Assembly: GCF_000346465.2 (NCBI RefSeq)
Contig: NC_034012.1
Location: 16,426,789 to 16,490,788, forward strand
Length of the DNA stretch: 64,000 nucleotides
Origin: Prunus persica
Lineage: Eukaryota; Streptophyta; Magnoliopsida; Rosales; Rosaceae
Direction: 5' to 3'
A program made the position numbers and the translations under genes. The first letter of the stretch is position 1; each line of letters starts with the position of its first letter. The notes under the pieces were generated by a model. It did no database searches. It was not told where the DNA came from and was given only the letters and a program-made list of their open reading frames with translations. Positions 35,640 through 46,356 of this stretch are shown here, in pieces.

Positions 35640-36551
35640 TCGAAACTGACAGTTTGGCCTCCGCGCCTCTCAAACTCTCAACTCTTCATCCCGTCTCTCT
35701 GTTGTAAGGTAAGACCTCTTCAAACACCCTCTTTCTCTCTCTATCCAATGTCTATCACCGTATTGTTAGTATTTTTTATTCCCATTGGTTATGGTTCCAG
35801 CGAACTGAAGACTTAGGGTTTTGTGTTTGGTTTCAGTTTGTTCGAATTTCATTCTGTTTTTGTCAAAATTATACCATTTCTTATCACGTTATAATTCGTA
35901 ACTAACTAAAGTTTCAATTTCCGTTGGAAATTCTCTTTTTATGAGCAGCTAAACATGCCTGTTTTTTGCCCTCTGTTTCATTAGTATAGTTAATCCAGTT
36001 TGCATCTTATGTACGCATGTATCGCAAATTATGATGCTTTGGGGACCATATTTTCTTTTGTTGTTAAATTTTTCATAGTAAAAAGAAAGTAAAATATTTT
36101 ACTGCTTGGTTGGTTGTTTTCTGAGTTCTGTCAAATACGAATTAAAACTTTGTTATCTGGTGTTGTGACATCGATTACTTTTTCATGATGAATGTTATGA
36201 ATTTGGTGATGAAATTAGTGATTAATTATGTCAGTAGATTAGGAGGTCCACTACATGTATTTAGTTTATCCATGTGGTGATTCTGTATGCCACATGTTGG
36301 TATTGATACATGTTATATGCATTTGTCTGGTGGCTGATGTGGTGTTGGTGTGGTTGTTGTGATTTTTGGGTTGAGAAATTGACTCTTGTGTTTTAAAAAA
36401 TATCATGAATATAAATCAGATGTTTTAAATCAAGTGATTTTCTGTGAAGATCAGCTTTTGAAATGGTTTCTACTTTCGGTGTGTGGTAATCAACCTTGGT
36501 GTTAACTTGATATATATATATTTTTTTTTGTAAACAGTCCAATAAGTAAAC
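35640..36551 (+). other. NOG1 5' UTR with intron
   Basis: A donor aag|gtaagacc at 35709 and an acceptor ttttgtaaacag at 36537 define an 829-base intron in the leader, 14 bases before the ATG. CT-rich leader sequence precedes the donor. The transcription start is not determined. Confidence 0.65.
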
Positions 36552-38579
36552 ATGGTGCAATATAACTTCAAGAAGATGACTGTTGTACCGAGTGGGAAGG
36601 ACTTCATTGACATTATCCTATCTCGCACCCAGAGGCAGACTCCAACTGTAGTCCACAAGGGTTATGCTATTTCCCGCCTCCGTCAGTTCTATATGCGTAA
36701 GGTAAAATATACCCAACAGAATTTTCATGAGAAGCTCTCCACAATCATTGATGAGTTTCCTAGGCTGGATGACATCCACCCTTTCTATGGCGACCTTCTT
36801 CATGTTCTCTACAACAAAGACCATTACAAGCTTGCACTTGGCCAGATCAATACTGCAAGGAACCTTATTGGTAAGATTTCCAAAGATTATGTGAAATTGT
36901 TAAAGTATGGTGATTCACTTTACCGATGCAAATGTCTCAAGGTCGCTGCTCTTGGCCGCATGTGCACGGTTATAAAGAGGATTGGTCCTAGTTTAGCTTA
37001 CCTAGAACAAATTAGGCAACACATGGCAAGGCTACCTTCAATTGACCCTAATACTAGGACAGTATTGATTTGTGGCTATCCGAATGTTGGAAAGAGCTCA
37101 TTCATTAACAAGATCACTAGGGCTGATGTGGATGTCCAGCCTTATGCTTTTACCACCAAGTCACTCTTTGTGGGACATACAGATTATAAATACTTGAGGT
37201 ACCAGGTTATTGATACACCAGGGATTTTGGACCGCCCATTTGAAGACCGTAACATTATTGAGATGTGCAGCATAACAGCTTTGGCTCACTTGAGAGCTGC
37301 GGTCTTGTTTTTCTTGGACATCTCGGGGTCTTGTGGGTACAGCATTGCCCAACAGGCAGCACTTTTTCACAGTATTAAGTCTCTGTTTATGAACAAACCA
37401 TTGATTATAGTCTGCAACAAGACTGATTTGCAGCCACTGGAGGGTATATCCGAGGAAGACAAGAAGTTGGTCACGGAGATGAAAGCTGAAGCTATGAAGA
37501 CAGTAATTGGTCAAGGAGGTGAGGCTACCAATGATGAGGGGGTACTCTTGACCATGAGCACTCTGACTGAGGAGGGGGTTATTGCTGTAAAGAATGCAGC
37601 TTGTGAGAGGTTGTTGAATCAGAGAGTGGAATTGAAGATGAAATCCAAAAAGATAAATGACTGCTTAAATCGTTTTCATGTTGCAATGCCAAAGCCACGT
37701 GACAATAAGGAAAGACCCCCATGTATACCTCAGGCAGTTTTAGAAGCCAAGGCTAAGCAAGCAGCAGAGAAGGAAAAGAGAAACACAGAAAGGGATTTGG
37801 AGAATGAGAATGGGGGTGCAGGTGTATACTCTGCCAGTTTGAAGAAGAATTATATCTTAGCTAATGATGAATGGAAAGAGGATGTCATGCCAGAAATTCT
37901 CGATGGGCACAATATATACGACTTTGTTGATCCTGATATTTTGCATAGGCTTGAGGAATTGGAACGAGAAGAAGGACACCGTCAGGCAGAGGAGGGTGAT
38001 GATGATTTTGAGATGGATGGATTGGAATTGACTCCAGAAGAGCAAAAGACATTGGCTGAGATAAGGAAAAAGAAAAGCTTGCTTATTCAACAACATAGAA
38101 TCAAGAAAAGTACAGCAGAGAGTCGACCAACTGTACCAAGGAAATTTGACAAGGACAGAAAGTTCACAACAAAGCGAATGGGGAGGCAGCTATCAAAGTT
38201 GGGACTTGATCCGACTAAGGCAATTAACCGAGCTCGAAGCAGATCTGTCTCAACTAGGGGCCGGAAGAGGGAGAGATCACTTGACAGGGATGATACAGAT
38301 GGTGGTGATGCTATGGATGTAGATACACCCAACAAGAAGCAACGCATGTTATCTAGATCCCGTTCGAGGTCAAGATCAAGGCCTCCAACTGAAGTTGTCC
38401 CTGGAGAGGGATTCAAGGACTCTGCTCAAAAGGCTAAGGCACTACAAAAGGCCAATAAATCTAATAAGATGAGAAACAAGAATGCTCGCCGTGGAGAGGC
38501 AGATAGGGTCATTCCCACTTTAAAACCAAAGCACTTGTTCTCTGGAAAACGATCAATTGGAAAAACTCAAAGGCGTTAA
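36552..38579 (+). CDS. NOG1: nucleolar GTP-binding protein 1 (NOG1)
   Basis: Intronless 675-aa coding frame starting MVQYNFKKMTVVPSGKDFID, the very conserved NOG1 N-terminus. An N-terminal helical domain (1-165) precedes an Obg-family GTPase domain: GYPNVGKS 175-182, AFTTKS 199-204, DTPG 221-224 and NKTD 289-292. The C-terminal third is charged, with acidic patches (about 490-500) and an RS/KR-rich tail (SRSRSRSRSRP near 610) suited to nucleolar import. NOG1 joins pre-60S particles in the nucleolus and is required for late 60S maturation in yeast. Length agrees with plant homologues. No inactivating change is seen. It converges with the PPR gene. Confidence 0.97.
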   Translation: MVQYNFKKMTVVPSGKDFIDIILSRTQRQTPTVVHKGYAISRLRQFYMRKVKYTQQNFHEKLSTIIDEFPRLDDIHPFYGDLLHVLYNKDHYKLALGQINTARNLIGKISKDYVKLLKYGDSLYRCKCLKVAALGRMCTVIKRIGPSLAYLEQIRQHMARLPSIDPNTRTVLICGYPNVGKSSFINKITRADVDVQPYAFTTKSLFVGHTDYKYLRYQVIDTPGILDRPFEDRNIIEMCSITALAHLRAAVLFFLDISGSCGYSIAQQAALFHSIKSLFMNKPLIIVCNKTDLQPLEGISEEDKKLVTEMKAEAMKTVIGQGGEATNDEGVLLTMSTLTEEGVIAVKNAACERLLNQRVELKMKSKKINDCLNRFHVAMPKPRDNKERPPCIPQAVLEAKAKQAAEKEKRNTERDLENENGGAGVYSASLKKNYILANDEWKEDVMPEILDGHNIYDFVDPDILHRLEELEREEGHRQAEEGDDDFEMDGLELTPEEQKTLAEIRKKKSLLIQQHRIKKSTAESRPTVPRKFDKDRKFTTKRMGRQLSKLGLDPTKAINRARSRSVSTRGRKRERSLDRDDTDGGDAMDVDTPNKKQRMLSRSRSRSRSRPPTEVVPGEGFKDSAQKAKALQKANKSNKMRNKNARRGEADRVIPTLKPKHLFSGKRSIGKTQRR

Positions 38580-39400
38580 AATATTTGAGGTACTCAGACA
38601 CATTGCATCACTTTCAGTTCAGCTTGTCTTTGTTTTGAGTATTCATTGGAAACAGTTATATATGTTGATTTTCCTTGTTCTCAGACCAGATTTAGGGATG
38701 CGTATGCTTTGTGCATATCACATTGTTCTTGGGACCAATTGCATTCTATTTTTTGTGTCTATTACATGCATACCTCATCAACTTGAGCACCCATGTATCG
38801 GATGCAGATGTGTGAGAATAACATTCTCATAGCTACCATTAGGAAATTTTTGGTCCATTAGGAAATGCTAGTCATATTTATCATTAAAATTAATCTCCTG
38901 TTCTGGGGTGTTGATATCACTTAACTATTGAAGGTATTAAGACTGAACAAGTATATTTGTCATGTGCTCAATGTTTTTTTTATGTTTCTGCCAATAATCA
39001 ATATACTTTTTCTTCTTGCAGGGAGTTAGGTTTGTGATTTGCTGTAGTATGCACCATGGAGTGTACTTGCTGCTGAAAAAGAACTTGGTTCTTTCATCTC
39101 TGGTTCGGCAGGAGATTGCAGCACTTGAGATCATGCAACCAGAGTCTCACAGTTTCCTTATTTTTCAGTTCTGTTTTTGTTTACGAAATTTTGGATCCGA
39201 GGCATGCCTCAGTTACAGTATTTTGAGTGGATTTGGATTTACAGACAAATAGTTGTCTTTACTTTTTGCTTTTGTAATTTTCTCGTTTGACGATATGTGA
39301 AACTTGGCCCAAGTTAAATTGCTATTTGTTTGTTTTATTCATCTGCGAGCATAGTTTAAGATATTGTAACTTCTTGTTATCAAGTGCGGGATGGGATTCT
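38580..39400 (+). other. NOG1 3' UTR with probable intron
   Basis: Just after the stop, a donor (ttgag|gtactc, GT at 38590) and an acceptor (tcttcttgcag, ending 39021) would remove a 432-base intron from the 3' UTR. An intron more than 50 bases beyond a stop usually triggers decay, but here the donor is only about 10 bases after the stop. Inferred from sequence; no transcript data. Confidence 0.5.
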
Positions 39401-40000
39401 GCAACTTCCTGCAACATAAGAGTGGTGAAGCATTTTTATTAAACGTGGGCGATTGAACAAATTCTGAGCTATTTTTAAGATCCAGTTATGTTGGCCTTTC
39501 TAATACTAGGGTTTTTTCTTTAATTTTTAGTTCTTATTCTCTTATCGTTCACTTTCCTCATATTGCAAGTGCAGTTTTGTGATCAATGAAATCAGAACCG
39601 AGGTTGCCCTCATTTCCTCGAAGGTCATGCTTTTCTGCAGAGAAATGTATCATTCTTTCTTTCTGCGGTGGAAATAAAATGAGGGTTGAAAAGTTATTTC
39701 GTACAAGAGTTACTTTATTGGCCCATTTCGATGTTCAATATTCCTTTCTTGCCTAACGCATGTTATTTTTCAGATTATGAATCAGTACTGTTACAAACGT
39801 ATAGAGGATGGCTCTCCTTATCTAGCATAGGAACTCGTCACATGATAGATGATCTAAAAACAAACGCATGCTCCAAGTGGAAGAAGAAAAAGAAAAGAAT
39901 GCCAATGCGTTTCGATATTTTCTATGTCCTATTAGGGCTAACAACAGAAAGAAAACAGCTACTGTACAGGAAATGCAATAATGTATTGTGATCATATATC

Positions 40001-41518
40001 CTATGGCGAGATGGATGGATCAACCTCTATGCGACTACATCCGGGCAGTTTCTTCAACCCCATCCGTCTCATTTCGTCACGAACATTATTAGCATCGTCC
40101 CATCTATCGTGATTAGCGTACGTATTTGACAATAGAGCATAAGTTCCAGTGCTTACTCCTCTACTCTTGAGGAGATCATCCCTGACCCTCTCAAACATCT
40201 TCTCATTCCCATGAATCTTGCAAGCATTTAGCAGTGCTCCCCAAACAGGGCCGTCTGCTTTCATTGGCATTTCTTTAATGAAACCCTCTGCTTCCTCCAA
40301 GAACCCTGCTCGGCCATACATATCAACCAGACATGCGTAATGCTGTGTTTTAGGGACAATCCTGTAAACATCTTTCATAGCATTAAATAATATCAACCCT
40401 TGATCAACTAGGCCTGTATGACTGCATGCTGATAACAAGCCAAGGAAGGTCACATCATCAGGAGGAATCCCGTGGACTAGCATAAGCGAAAAGAGCTGCA
40501 ATGCGTGCATACCATGGCCATTCATGGCCATGCCGCTTATGATGGTACTCCAGGAAATGATATCCTTGCAATCCAGGCCTTTAAAAACCGAAATGGCCGT
40601 ACCCACATCGCCACACTTGACATACATGTTGATTAAGGCATTTCCTACATTGCCGTTCACCATGAGATCTGGCCGCGTACTTGCATAGTTATGCACCCAC
40701 TGGCCTAAACTCAATGCCCCAATCGAAGAACACGCTGACGATGCGTTGACAATGGTAGCCTCATTAGGCTCAGCTTCTCCTCTTTGCACCATTTGTTGGA
40801 AAAGCCTCACTGCCTCTTCACAAAAGCCTCTTTGTGCATAACCACCCACCACGCTAGTCCAAGAATACACATCTCTCTTAGGCATATTTACAAACAGGTA
40901 CCTAGCACTCTCTAGAGACCCACATCTCAAATAGAAATCTAACACTGCATTGTCCAAAATAATATTCCTTGCACGTAAATTCCTCAGACAATAGCCATGA
41001 ACAGCTTTACCAAACTTGAAAGCTCCTAAACTTGAACAAGCAGACATAACAATGACAAGAGTAGCATAATTAGGCTCCACATCCATGGACATAAACTTAA
41101 GAATTGCTTCCTCTACAAAGCCACACTTAGCAAGACCCGAAATCATCGAAGTCCAGGAAACAACATCCGGGAGTGGTATTGAATCGAAAACCCGGGTAGC
41201 GGAAACAATGTCAGATTGAATTAGGTAGAAATGAAGCAGTGAGTTTTGGATGAAAGTATCGGAAAAGTGACCGGATTTGAGGACGTGGGCATGGATTTCT
41301 TGGGCTTTATTGCGTGCATGTAGCAAGCAACAAGCCTTGAGAGCATAAGTGAAGGTGTAGTGGTTATGGGAAGTTGGGTGGTGGAGCATTTGGTTGTAGA
41401 GAAAGAAGGCATTCTGTGGGGTGGGGGAGTTTGTTAGGTGTCCCAGTAAAGGGTTTAAGAGTTGGGGTTTTGGGTTTTTGATGAGTAGGGCATGGATTTG
41501 CTTTAGTTGTTGTCTCAT
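40001..41518 (-). CDS. pentatricopeptide repeat protein, PLS class, E subgroup
   Basis: 505 aa, no introns, ATG at 41518. The N-terminus MRQQLKQIHALLIKN is typical of PLS-class PPR proteins. About ten P/L/S repeats follow, for example DVVSWTSMISGLAKCGFVEEA, NAVLDFYLRCGSLESARYLF and NALINMYVKCGDVGTAISVF. The end carries an E-motif region (PVWGALLNACKIHGNEK, YALLSNTYANHDRWDDA) and stops at EVDPSISP with no DYW deaminase domain. Such proteins bind organelle transcripts one base per repeat and usually guide C-to-U editing in trans. The mitochondrial or plastid target cannot be told. I do not name an orthologue. Confidence 0.93.
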   Translation of the reverse strand: MRQQLKQIHALLIKNPKPQLLNPLLGHLTNSPTPQNAFFLYNQMLHHPTSHNHYTFTYALKACCLLHARNKAQEIHAHVLKSGHFSDTFIQNSLLHFYLIQSDIVSATRVFDSIPLPDVVSWTSMISGLAKCGFVEEAILKFMSMDVEPNYATLVIVMSACSSLGAFKFGKAVHGYCLRNLRARNIILDNAVLDFYLRCGSLESARYLFVNMPKRDVYSWTSVVGGYAQRGFCEEAVRLFQQMVQRGEAEPNEATIVNASSACSSIGALSLGQWVHNYASTRPDLMVNGNVGNALINMYVKCGDVGTAISVFKGLDCKDIISWSTIISGMAMNGHGMHALQLFSLMLVHGIPPDDVTFLGLLSACSHTGLVDQGLILFNAMKDVYRIVPKTQHYACLVDMYGRAGFLEEAEGFIKEMPMKADGPVWGALLNACKIHGNEKMFERVRDDLLKSRGVSTGTYALLSNTYANHDRWDDANNVRDEMRRMGLKKLPGCSRIEVDPSISP

Positions 41519-41565
41519 TGTAAGATGAATACATGGTCATGAATCGCCTGAGCTAATTCACCGGG

Positions 41566-41592
<27 letters not shown>
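41566..41592. repeat. poly(A) run
   Basis: 27 consecutive A just upstream of the PPR start codon. It could be a retroposon tail, but no element was recognised next to it. Confidence 0.9.
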
Positions 41593-41597
<5 letters not shown>

Positions 41598-42915
41598 GCG
41601 CCTAGCAGCCAACAAAACGCGAGGAAGAAGATGGCCCAAATTATTTATTTATTTTTATAACCTAGCAGAGGACGACGTCGTCTGGCCAAAAGCCTTTATT
41701 AAAGTTTTAATTGAAACGCATGTTTTGATTATAAAGGAGAGGGGCAGCTCGTTCTCCTTGGATTATGGACTAAAATATCAGTAAGATCCCTAGTAAATTT
41801 GGCTATATTTCCTTCAAATTCAATTTCCCTTAACTGTAACCCTTCACTGTTCGTTTCTATAAATAATACCCAATTTTTATCAATCAAAACCCATGATTAG
41901 GATCCAACTTATCAAGTTACCTTATTAAGCTCAATATCTGATTTATTATAATTTTAAGGTTCCCAAAATACGCTTATTTATAATTCAAGATGTAATGGGG
42001 TGGTGTTTTAATTTTTGGTTCCCTAATTTATTGTGGTGATTTCTTCCAGAATTTTTGTTTGCAATTAATTATCGGTTTTGATTATGGGGTTGATTGGCAT
42101 ATTCATACATTTTGATTATGGTTTTAGTTTGGAGATTGGTGTTTTCATTAGGGTTCCTAAACGTGCGATTTTTTGCTGAGGCGTTCCTTTTGTTGCGGGT
42201 CGAGAAATTTCAAGTATGGTATTTCTTTCTTTTTCTTTTTGTGAAATTGTTTTATGATTTTGGTAGGTAAATTAGTTTACCCCTTGTGCCCATCGTCATT
42301 TTGTACCTGTACATAGTATGCACTGCAGACTGATCACCCTTATGTGTTTTTTTTTTTTTTTTTTTTTGTCCTTTTAGTATTTTTTGATTCTATATATTAT
42401 TTTGCTATACATGATTCTGTTTCTGTTTTAAATTTTTTAGATTGACACTCTTGTATCTAATCAGAATTGAGTTCATGTTTATAAGCAAAACAGGTTTGTT
42501 AGTTTGGTAGGTTTTGGCGCACACTACATGTTCGATGAAATTCCCAAGTGTTTTTGTTTGTGTATCATTTGTTTTTGTTATTTTTTGCATAATTTGTTTT
42601 GTTTGTTTTGTTTGATAGGTACCCCCAAGCCAATCGTCAATATGTTTTGTTTGTTTTGTTTAATTGGTACCCCCCAAGCCCATTGCCCTTTTGTACCTGT
42701 GCATACTAGATTAGTTCAATAGGTAAATTATTCGATGTTTTAATTTCCTAATATAAGCAATGTGTTTTCAATATTGGAGTCCGGACTAAGCAAACTTATC
42801 TCAATTTAGCATTTTATTTATCTTTATGCTCGTATTTATTTATTTTTTTTCATTTTTCGTATTGAGTCATCATCTTGTTATCTTTTTGCTATTCAAGGTG
42901 GGTACGGACATGATT
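41593..42915 (+). other. probable leader of a decayed MULE; no intact gene
   Basis: T-rich sequence with a recurring phrase: ggtaggtaaattagtttacc (42266), gtttgttagtttggtaggt (about 42493) and ggtaccccccaagcccattg (about 42666). The same phrase reappears at about 50616-50650, right after the PIF element (caaaacatgtttgttagttt, ggtaggtaaactagttgtaac). This suggests the PIF element inserted into the leader of the MULE relic at 50898. Confidence 0.4.
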
Positions 42916-43376
42916 TAAGGTGGGTGTATTCAATTAAGATTTTAAAAGAGTTAAATGGAGTTATAAAGTTTATAGAGTTAAACATATTTCAATTGATTTC
43001 TATAAACTCCACATAGAGTTTGATTGAATTCCTAGATTGATTTTAATGGTGTTTGTTAGAGTTTTATCATAGATTTTAAAAGAGTTTATTAGAGTTCTAA
43101 AATGTTTTTTTCTTTTTCTTTTGGGGTTGTTTATCGTTTTTCTAGATTTTCAAAAGAGAAAAGTACCTTTACAAAAATATTTTGTAAAGAACATCCAAAC
43201 CATATACATCCAAAGAAAAAAAAAAGGGCATCTATTTTGTTGAAATGTGCAACCAAATAAGGATTTATGTCTGCATGTTTATGAAAAATACGCAAAAGTA
43301 AAAACATAAAAGTAATTTCATGACCAAAAACTATAATTCTAAATGCATAAAAACGAATAAGTATATGCTTCATTGC

Positions 43377-44340
43377 TCATCTTTGACTCCCGTCATTCAT
43401 AGCATCTCTCCACATATCTGAAGATATCCCAATCCTCCATTGGTTAGCATTCTCGCGTTGTTGTTCTTGGGTTTGAAAAACTTGGTCATAATTATTTCCC
43501 TTATTTTCTGGTAACGATGACGATGTTGAATTCTCGTTGTCTTCTTCAATAGGAAAATTGTGCAACCCTGCACAAGCCAAGACTAACTATGCTCATGTCC
43601 TATATGAAAATGGAGGGGCAGACTTAAAAATTGTGAATCATGATTTAAATATACCAAATATTCTCTCGATTACGTTTCTTAAGGAAGCATGTCTAAGAAT
43701 GAACAACTTAGCTTAAAATAAGGGTAAAACTAAGACTAACTCTGCTTGTGTCTTATTTACTATAACGAATGAAGTAGTCATTACTTACCTTAAAATAAGG
43801 GTAAAACCTTGTACTTTCTCTTATTTTAGCTGGCACTATGGATCCAGGTTTGACCATCATCTCTGGGGCTATTGTGTTTAAGGCCTTCAAAACTTTGTGA
43901 AATTTTTGCTTGTTGTGAAATTTGATCGCTCAAATGTGTCATGAGTTTGACAATATCGAGAATTTTGACTAACAGTGAGTAAAAATGTTGCAAGCATTTC
44001 TTCAATACAAATAAATCTTGTATCATGCAAATGCGTTTTCTCTCTAATGATGCCACATAGCTTCAGAAACACATCAGGGTACATCCTCATTCAATACCTT
44101 ATTTAGATAATTGTACCCAATTGTAGAAATTGGGCGTCGAGCTAACGAACGTTCAATATGACCATCATGTATGAGAGCCATTAAAGCATTGAGCACTTGA
44201 GCTATTGCTTATGTTGCCATCAACAGTATCTTAATGGTTTCAGAATCATATCTCTCTAATTCTTTGTCGTCCATTTCCTCCTCTTCTTTTTCTTCCTCGA
44301 TTTCTTCATTCCATAGTACTGCATTTACTTCTTCCATCTC
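43377..44340 (-). pseudogene. PIF/Harbinger transposase relic (HARBI1-like)
   Basis: On the minus strand, with frame changes: an acidic start (MEEVNAVLWNEE, about 44338), IERSLARRPISTIGYNYLN (about 44130), MYPDVFLKLCGIIREKTHLH and ICIEEMLATFLLTVSQNSRY (about 44085-43950). After a gap comes the C-terminal ACAGLHNFPIEED (about 43570). These are the N- and C-terminal signatures of plant Harbinger nucleases. The central DDE region is mostly deleted. Confidence 0.8.
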
Positions 44341-44731
44341 TATTAATAACAAAAAAAATATGAAGTGCACATATAAAATTGTAAATAACTATATAGATTA
44401 AAATAAAATACCATTAATGAAAAGACAAAACTGAAAAAGCATAAAGACACATAAAACACAAGCAATACTCATAAGTAACACACATAAACATTACCCAAAT
44501 AATTCTAAACCAAAGTTCAACAAATTCCAAAAAAAAAATAACAGCAACTAAAAACAAAAAAATTAATAATAACAGCAACAAAAAAAAAATAATAATAAAT
44601 GCAAACCTTGACAAGCACACACATTATATGATATATGTTACTGTTCGATGACTATAGATCGATGAAGGACCATACATATATGCTATATATATGCTACCGT
44701 TCGATGACAAGCACACACGTTATATGATATA

Positions 44732-45057
44732 GGGTATTCTGCTGAATTGCCCCCTGAACTTGTACGTAATGCTCAATTTACACCCAGACCTTTTTTTTTA
44801 GCAAATTAAAGGCTCGAATTAAATTGTATTATCAATGTTCCCCCCACCGTCAAAATTCGAACATTTCATCCATTAGTCCGTCTATTTGACCCACGTTGAC
44901 GCTTGATTGAGGGTTATTTTCGTCATTAGGTGCGGATTGAATTAGCAACCTCTCCTCTCTCACACACTTCGCACTTCTCTTTCACATTGGTAGGGTAGGG
45001 TTAGAAAGGGACCAGAATTTGGGCGGGAAAAAGGACGAAATCGAAGGTTGGAATCGA
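44732..45057. repeat. MULE left terminal inverted repeat
   Basis: Pairs with 49754-50080. The pairing ends at ggttggaatcga; beyond this the left side goes into the (GA)n tract and the right side into the mudrA leader, so each TIR probably holds the promoter of its adjacent gene. Confidence 0.9.
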
Positions 45058-45071
45058 ACGAAATTGAAGGT

Positions 45072-45074
<3 letters not shown>

Positions 45075-45130
<56 letters not shown>
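45075..45130. repeat. (GA)n microsatellite directly before the GRF gene start
   Basis: About 28 GA units ending one base before the ATG at 45131. GA runs in plant leaders can bind BPC/GAGA factors; whether it matters here is unknown. Confidence 0.95.
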
Positions 45131-45134
<4 letters not shown>

Positions 45135-45575
45135 GGACGAACGCACACAGAGGGAGTTCAGAGTTGGAAGATGGCAATCCATGGATGTTGCCATCACGGG
45201 TCTGCTACTGTGGGAAGGTTGCAAAAATTCAGACTTCGTGGACCTCTTCACATCCAGGACGAAGATTTTATGTTTGTGCACAGGTGAGTTGAATTTTGAA
45301 GTTTGGGTTTCAAATTTGCAGTTTTGAATTTCCACCTTTTAAAACTGTGTTTGCAGAAACGTTGTCAAATGTGGGAGTGGGGTGACCCTGATATGTGCAA
45401 TAGATCTAAGCAAATAATTCCAGGACTGCTGAGGAGAATTAACAGTTTGGAAGCAGAAAAAAAGAAAGGGAATTCGAAGCTGAAAAACCCATGGTTTTGG
45501 GTGTCATTGTGCATGTTTGGGGTTATTTTGTGCTTGATTTTGAATGAAGATAAAGGCACAAATGGGCAGCTGTAG
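45131..45575 (+). CDS. GRF-type zinc finger membrane protein carried by the MULE
   Basis: Two exons, 45131-45283 and 45357-45575, in phase 0 with clean GT/AG borders; 123 aa. Exon 1 carries a GRF zinc finger: CYCG at 25-28, TSSHPGRRFYVC ending at 49. Its last ligand lies in exon 2 (DPDMC, about 65). Then come IIPGLLRRINSLEAE, a basic linker (KKKGNSKLK), and one hydrophobic segment (about 97-112, WVSLCMFGVILCLIL) near the C-terminus. Architecturally it resembles the small Arabidopsis At4g04775-like GRF proteins. GRF fingers in other proteins bind single-stranded nucleic acid. No stop or frameshift is visible. Its role in the transposon is unknown. Confidence 0.8.
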
Positions 45576-46020
45576 AAATGGATGGGTAGTTGGCATTTTG
45601 TAAGGGCTAGAAAGGGATGAGTGCTTGGCATTTTGTAATGGTTAGAAAGATGGGTAATTGGCAATTTGTAATGGTGAGAAAAAGATGGGTGATTGACTTT
45701 TTGTAAGGGTAAGAAAGGGTGTGTAATTGACAATGTAAGAACTGTTTTGGTGAATGAAAATGCAAGCTGTCATTTTGACCATTGAAATAGTAACTATCAC
45801 ACCAAATGAACTGCACTTCAAAGGCCAAAATATACAACATTTGAATTCACATGTGATTACATAAAAGCTTGTCCAAATTTAGTTTCAAAAATACATCTTC
45901 ATCCATTCACTTCATATCAAAATCAGTTCAACAATATACTAGCAAATAGATTGCAAACCAAGATGATCTAGAACACCAAAATAAACATAACAACTCTTGA
46001 ACCATTCACTTCAAATTGCT

Positions 46021-46120
46021 NNNNNNNNNNNNNNNNNNNNNNNNNNNNNNNNNNNNNNNNNNNNNNNNNNNNNNNNNNNNNNNNNNNNNNNNNNNNNNNN
46101 NNNNNNNNNNNNNNNNNNNN
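46021..46120. other. assembly gap (100 N)
   Basis: A fixed-size gap between the convergent GRF and mudrA gene ends. The true length is probably unknown. Confidence 0.95.
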
Positions 46121-46194
46121 TTTAATGCTGACTAACTCTCCATGGCTTATCGTTTGCTGAGATTTACTAGCTTTTGAAAGTTACCATAGGTTGA

Positions 46195-46356
46195 GGTTGT
46201 GAACTTGAACCTGATGAGCTTGTGAACTTTGGGCAGGTGTGGAGGAGCTTGTGACCTTGGGGCAGGTTGTGAAGGACCTTGTGAATGTGGGACAGATTGT
46301 GAAGGAGCTTGTTTACTTGGGGCAGGTCCTGAAGGAGCTTGTGAACTTTGGCCAGC
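46195..46356 (-). repeat. 30-bp minisatellite after the mudrA stop
   Basis: About five copies of a 30-base unit (plus strand: gtgaaggagcttgtgaactt, then tggggcaggt). In the mudrA frame beyond its TAA the units read as Ser/Gln/Ala/Pro-rich decapeptides (SQAPSQPAPR type), so they were probably once the protein's C-terminus. Confidence 0.8.

Noticed and set aside
37857..38416. Minus-strand frames within NOG1
   Set aside because: Antisense shadows of a well-conserved coding region.
45365..45840. Minus-strand frame with repeated HPFL/THL phrases
   Set aside because: Antisense of GRF exon 2 and the tandem-like 3' sequence (gggtaattggcattttgtaa repeats); no homology.
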